A stretch of DNA of 64,000 bases. Source: Prunella strophiata (lineage: Eukaryota > Chordata > Aves > Passeriformes > Prunellidae). The notes under the pieces are model-generated. The model saw only the letters and a program-made list of their open reading frames with translations. It was not told the DNA's origin and searched no databases. The stretch spans positions 27,812,310 through 27,876,309 of the forward strand of contig JAZBQD010000015.1 of the NCBI GenBank assembly GCA_036583965.1. The letters run 5' to 3'. Position numbers and translations under genes: made by a program. Below are positions 60,393 to 64,000 of the stretch, one piece after another. The number at the start of each line of letters is the position of its first letter. Within the stretch, counting starts at the first letter, position 1.

Positions 60393-61987
60393 GTGATGTA
60401 GGAAGGAGTAGGAAAGGTGCTGGATCCAAGCAATCAAAGCCAGAATAAGTTGTCTGACCCATGGGTTTTCCTGCCATGTCTGAGGAGTGCTCAAGAAAGA
60501 ATGCCCCAGACTGTGCTGTTGAAAACTGGTCCACTGACAGCAGCTGGCTCTTAATTCTTCATCCACAAAAGGAGTAATCTGTGGGTAGGTGTACTCTCTC
60601 CTTAGAATTAAATTACATGATCCATGTGACCAGACAAGTAAAAGTACCATTAAGCAGAAATCTGTGTGGTCAAAAAGCTTTCCCAGCAATGGTTATGTGC
60701 ACTCTTCTGTACAACTAACAGGAACTCATTTTGTTACATTCTATGGGTTCTGTTCTATTCAGATACATTCTTATATATATGGTATTAATGATAACCTGGT
60801 AAGAGATGAAGGAACTTTGGAGGACCAAATATAAACTTAAAGATATAAAGAAGAGTCTAATGGCAAGATGAAATTTAGTAAGAGGAAAACAGACTTAAAT
60901 AATTAAATTCAGAAAAAAAGAGTGAGTCTTTGACAATAAACCATTCTGTAAATAAGAAACTCATATTTATCATGGGCTGTTTGAATAAACAATACTTGTG
61001 ATGTTTAAAAAGCACCTCATGCTGTGGAACAATACTTACATAAGCAAAGGTGATCCATTAATGTGGTTCTTCCTTCAAAGTGTGTCAAGAGATTCTGTTT
61101 GAAGTGCAGTATAAAAACTTAATCTGGTGAAAGAGCTGCCCATTAGAATTTTCTATCACTGCAACATTCATATTAATACAATCAGTGTATGCAGAACATC
61201 TCTGACAGAAGCTGGTTAGATCCTGTATTCAGAAAAAGAGATGAAACAATTATTGTGGCAGCTGAAATACCAGATTTCATAAAACCTATTTGCTTTTTCA
61301 TGTTGGTTGTAAATCCTCTCCCAGATTTTTCTTTGTCAGGCATAACTTTAAAAAATTGCTTTTTATCAAAGCGTTAAAGTTTATTTGATTATCATGCATA
61401 TTAGAAAAATAATTTGCACCCTTGGAGAGGTTCATTGTTGTATAATTTTATGCTTTCATTCATTTTTATATTTTATTTCTGAATTCAGAGAAAAAATCTG
61501 GGTATTTCTCATGTCAACTATATCCCACTGCTATTTAAGTAACTCAGAAATGCAATTTTGCATGTTACTAGGGACTGAGCCATTTTATTATTCTGGGCAT
61601 ACAAAGAACTACTCTTCACAAGAAATATCTCATATATGTGTTGTAATTTATTCTTCTAGCCCCCCAAGAAAGACAAGTTACGGAGTTGTAGATCTGTAAT
61701 AGGGGTTTTATTCTATATACATGTATATGTAGTACTTATTATCCCTGAGTACTTTAGAAGAAATACCATTGAAATTATTATTCATTTTATAATTTTTTTT
61801 TCAGTTTTCTTATGTTTAAGACTCAAAGGCTTTAAATGGCAAACTCAGACATTAAATAACAAAGCAAAGGTTTTATTCCTATTTTTATGTGTTAAATTTG
61901 AAGAAAAATACAAAGCACTCTATTGCATAAGGCAGCAAGTGACAGAACTGTTTAAGCTGTAATTTGGATTGTGCTCATGGCTGAGAT

Positions 61988-62042
61988 GTGCTTGAACTTA
62001 GCAGAAGTGCTTGAACTTACCTTGTGCTTGAACTTAGCAGAA
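61988..62042. repeat. Tandem repeat of GTGCTTGAACTTAGCAGAA before exon 4
   Basis: Two full 19-base units (61988-62006 and 62024-62042) flank a shorter middle unit GTGCTTGAACTTA (62007-62019). The array ends about 100 bases before the exon 4 acceptor. It has also created several AG dinucleotides upstream of the real acceptor. Confidence 0.9.
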
Positions 62043-62142
62043 GTCAGAAATACCTTAGAAATCTGAGTAAAGTCAGTGCCTGTTGCAAAATCAAGTATTT
62101 TTCTCAAATTTTTTATTTTTGTGTCTATCACTTCAATTTCAG

Positions 62143-62291
62143 CTAAAAGATATGTTTCCAGGCTTTCGGTTGGCCCTTCCGCCAAAGCGCTGGTTCAAGG
62201 ATAATTACAATCCTGACTTCTTGGAAGATCGACAGCTGGGCTTGCAGGCATTCCTCCAGAACCTAGTAGCTCACAAAGATATTGCTAACTG
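62143..62291 (+). CDS. SNX16: Sorting nexin 16, coding exon 3 (residues 154-202 and part of 203), PX domain
   Basis: The exon is 149 bases: 49 codons plus TG, the first two bases of the Cys codon that follows in mammalian SNX16 (IANC). It continues LNDK with [17 protein letters not shown] and then [20 protein letters not shown], ending at [14 protein letters not shown] (166-170) belongs to the PX proline-containing loop that enters the membrane. R183 in FLEDRQLGL matches the conserved arginine that contacts the inositol ring in PX domains. Acceptor is TTCAATTTCAG|CTAAAAG; donor is AACTG|GTAGGT. The end of the PX domain, the coiled coil used for self-association and the C-terminus must be encoded beyond position 64,000. 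Confidence 0.95.
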
Positions 62292-64000
62292 GTAGGTGAT
62301 TAACCTTTGCTGGTTCATTTGTGGCTTTTTTTCTGTCCATTCTCCTCTTGTAAAACTCCTGGACTCCAGCAGTGTACCCTGGGTCAGTGTGGTGAGGAAT
62401 TTCAGTAACAGCCATGTTCTGCATTTGGTCATTATGTGAATTATTCAGTGTCCTTTTAAATTAGTCCCATCTTAGCATAATAAGAAGTGGAATTGCAGTA
62501 TTTTGTACAGGGATTACTAAAAGCTGTAATATTTAAAATGTTAGAATAATCCCATATTTATTCCTGCAACATTACTTTTCTGTGTTCAATGCAGAATTGC
62601 TAATACTGTTTATTTATACTAGGTGTGTTAGGCTTTTATAATGTAGACTACCTACACTATTATGCAATAAGTTCTTAAAATGTGTATTAAACTACAGGTT
62701 TTTTATTGACATGACATGAAAGGAATTTACAGATTCCTGTACATAATAAAATGTAAACCACAAATTAAGAAAGTCTTAATAGTTTAAAAAATATAACTGT
62801 GTTTTAGCCAGAAAAGTGCAAAGATTTCTTTTAACAGTATTTTTTTTTTTTTTGTACAAAGTGGGAGATTCTTCCAAAGCAGGAAAATGAGTAGAATGTA
62901 ATTCTGACAAATGAAATGTAAAATAATTTTATTACGGGCCAGAAGAGAATTTAGGTAAGCAACTTGCTAGAGGCAAAGCAGTTAGTTTTAAAACCTTTGC
63001 CAGCATCAGAAATAAAAAAGTTAAGATTGCTATACTAGAGATTCTTTGAGGAATGAGTCTGAGAACCTGTCATCATCTGAAACTTCATTCAAAACAAAGA
63101 GTGAAAAATGTTCTAAAGCAAACCTAATTCACTCGAGACTTTTAAAGGAACAGAGTTTTAAAACTGCCAAGCCGTGGTGTGGGACTGTGAGACCATAGCT
63201 CATAGCTACTTTACTTTCTAGTAGAAGGGGTATTACTACATTTGACATGTTTTTATGAGGCATTCAACTGCTGAGTCTGGAAAATAGCGATTTGTACATC
63301 AGTCTGACTTTGGTACTGCTTGTAGCAAAATAAAAAAAAACCCAAAGTGGTAAGCAGGTAAATAAAAATGATATAATGCCTTCTGTAGAGACAAATACGT
63401 AGTTATCACAGGGCTTGTATGAAGTGGTTAAAAGACAAGGGGAAAAGGATTGATGGAAATTTAGGGGTGGTACCGATGGAATGTCAGATCACAGTTGTGG
63501 ACACTGATGTTCAAGGACATCTTGAAATTATCTGGAGAATGGAATGAACAATGAGATCGCAGACTATTGTAGAAGGATCCTGAGGTACTGAGTGACTAAC
63601 ATAAATTTTTGTGTCTTGAAGTAGAAAGTGGGGAGACAAAGGACAGTTTTATTACTCTCCCAATAGGAGACACATTCCTACATACCACTAGTTTTCTGAA
63701 TCAGTTCAGTACTCAGCATGCTTAGTCAAAAAGTTTCATTGAAATTGTTAGAGGAACTTTAAAAGGGGAAAAAGAAGTTATTGCTCTGGGAATCTGAACT
63801 GTACTTCCACATAGTTCAGTGCTAAAACACAGCATTCCATCTCAAAGGAGGTGTCTGTTAGAGGTACAGAGAAAGCAAGCAAGAACAGAGGAAGCTGCAG
63901 AGAAACTTCCTGCAAGAAGAGTTCTCTTTGGTCTGTTGTCTTAGGTGAGCAAACAAGGCATGTGAAATCATCAAAGGGGAGAGGGAGGGAAGGTGAGTAA
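62292..64000. other. SNX16: SNX16 intron 4, incomplete
   Basis: The intron begins at GTAGGT (62292) and reaches the end of the window. I see no sequence encoding the expected continuation (the remaining PX residues after the split Cys), so the next exon is outside. No transposon was recognised; T and A runs near 62839-62852 and 63331-63339 are simple homopolymers. Confidence 0.75.

Larger units (their letters stand above)
58818..62142. other. SNX16: SNX16 intron 3
   Basis: This intron of about 3.3 kb runs from GTGGGA at 58818 to the acceptor TTCAATTTCAG ending at 62142. It contains a perfect 15-bp inverted repeat (59518-59549), a smaller 9-bp one (60368-60392) and a short tandem repeat (61988-62042). 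A minus-strand frame of 140 codons at 60267-60689 has no recognisable homologue. Confidence 0.85.

Noticed and set aside
60267..60689. 140-codon minus-strand frame in SNX16 intron 3
   Set aside because: No similarity to a known protein and no supporting gene structure.
1..64000. CRISPR arrays, bacterial operons, phage or plasmid features, tRNA or rRNA genes
   Set aside because: No regularly spaced repeats with unique spacers, no ribosome-binding-site-led gene clusters, and no clover-leaf or rRNA sequence was seen. The window is plainly avian nuclear DNA.

Overview
The window is vertebrate nuclear DNA, almost certainly from a bird and possibly a passerine. The evidence is six CR1-type LINE fragments (the main bird LINE), one LTR that matches the avian ERVL type, and a split gene with GT-AG introns whose exons encode the start of sorting nexin 16 (SNX16). 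No bacterial, phage or plasmid features are present, and I found no undescribed multi-gene system.

Layout: positions 1 to about 49,000 are an AT-rich intergenic region with no convincing protein-coding gene. It holds CR1 fragments at 4057-4771 (+), 7046-8120 (-), 29540-30126 (-), 43645-44024 (-) and 44041-44562 (+). It also holds a solo ERVL-type LTR at 18027-18588, a probable second LTR on the minus strand at 45168-45827, several long homopolymers and a (TA)n tract. The clearest structural oddity is a nearly perfect head-to-tail duplication of a ~1.0 kb unit at 35405-37464. In other amniotes the DNA 5' of SNX16 is a gene-poor interval (recalled synteny, not checked), which fits this empty stretch.

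From about 49,060 to 50,065 there is a CpG island with GC boxes, an ETS-type site and two ZNF143-like ACTACAA motifs in opposite orientation. This is the SNX16 promoter. The gene runs on the + strand: non-coding exon 1 (donor at 49500/49501), exon 2 (54071-54535; start codon at 54164), exon 3 (58731-58817) and exon 4 (62143-62291). Exons 2 to 4 join in frame to give residues 1-202 plus two bases of codon 203: a Ser-rich N-terminus and most of the PX lipid-binding domain. The rest of the PX domain, the coiled coil and the C-terminus lie beyond position 64,000. Exon 2 has several AUGs ahead of the main start, so translational control is possible. Intron 2 carries another CR1 fragment. Intron 3 carries a perfect 15-bp inverted repeat and a short tandem repeat just before the exon 4 acceptor.

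The main open points are whether the 1-kb tandem duplication is real or an assembly artefact, and whether the upstream-AUG layout of SNX16 is conserved.
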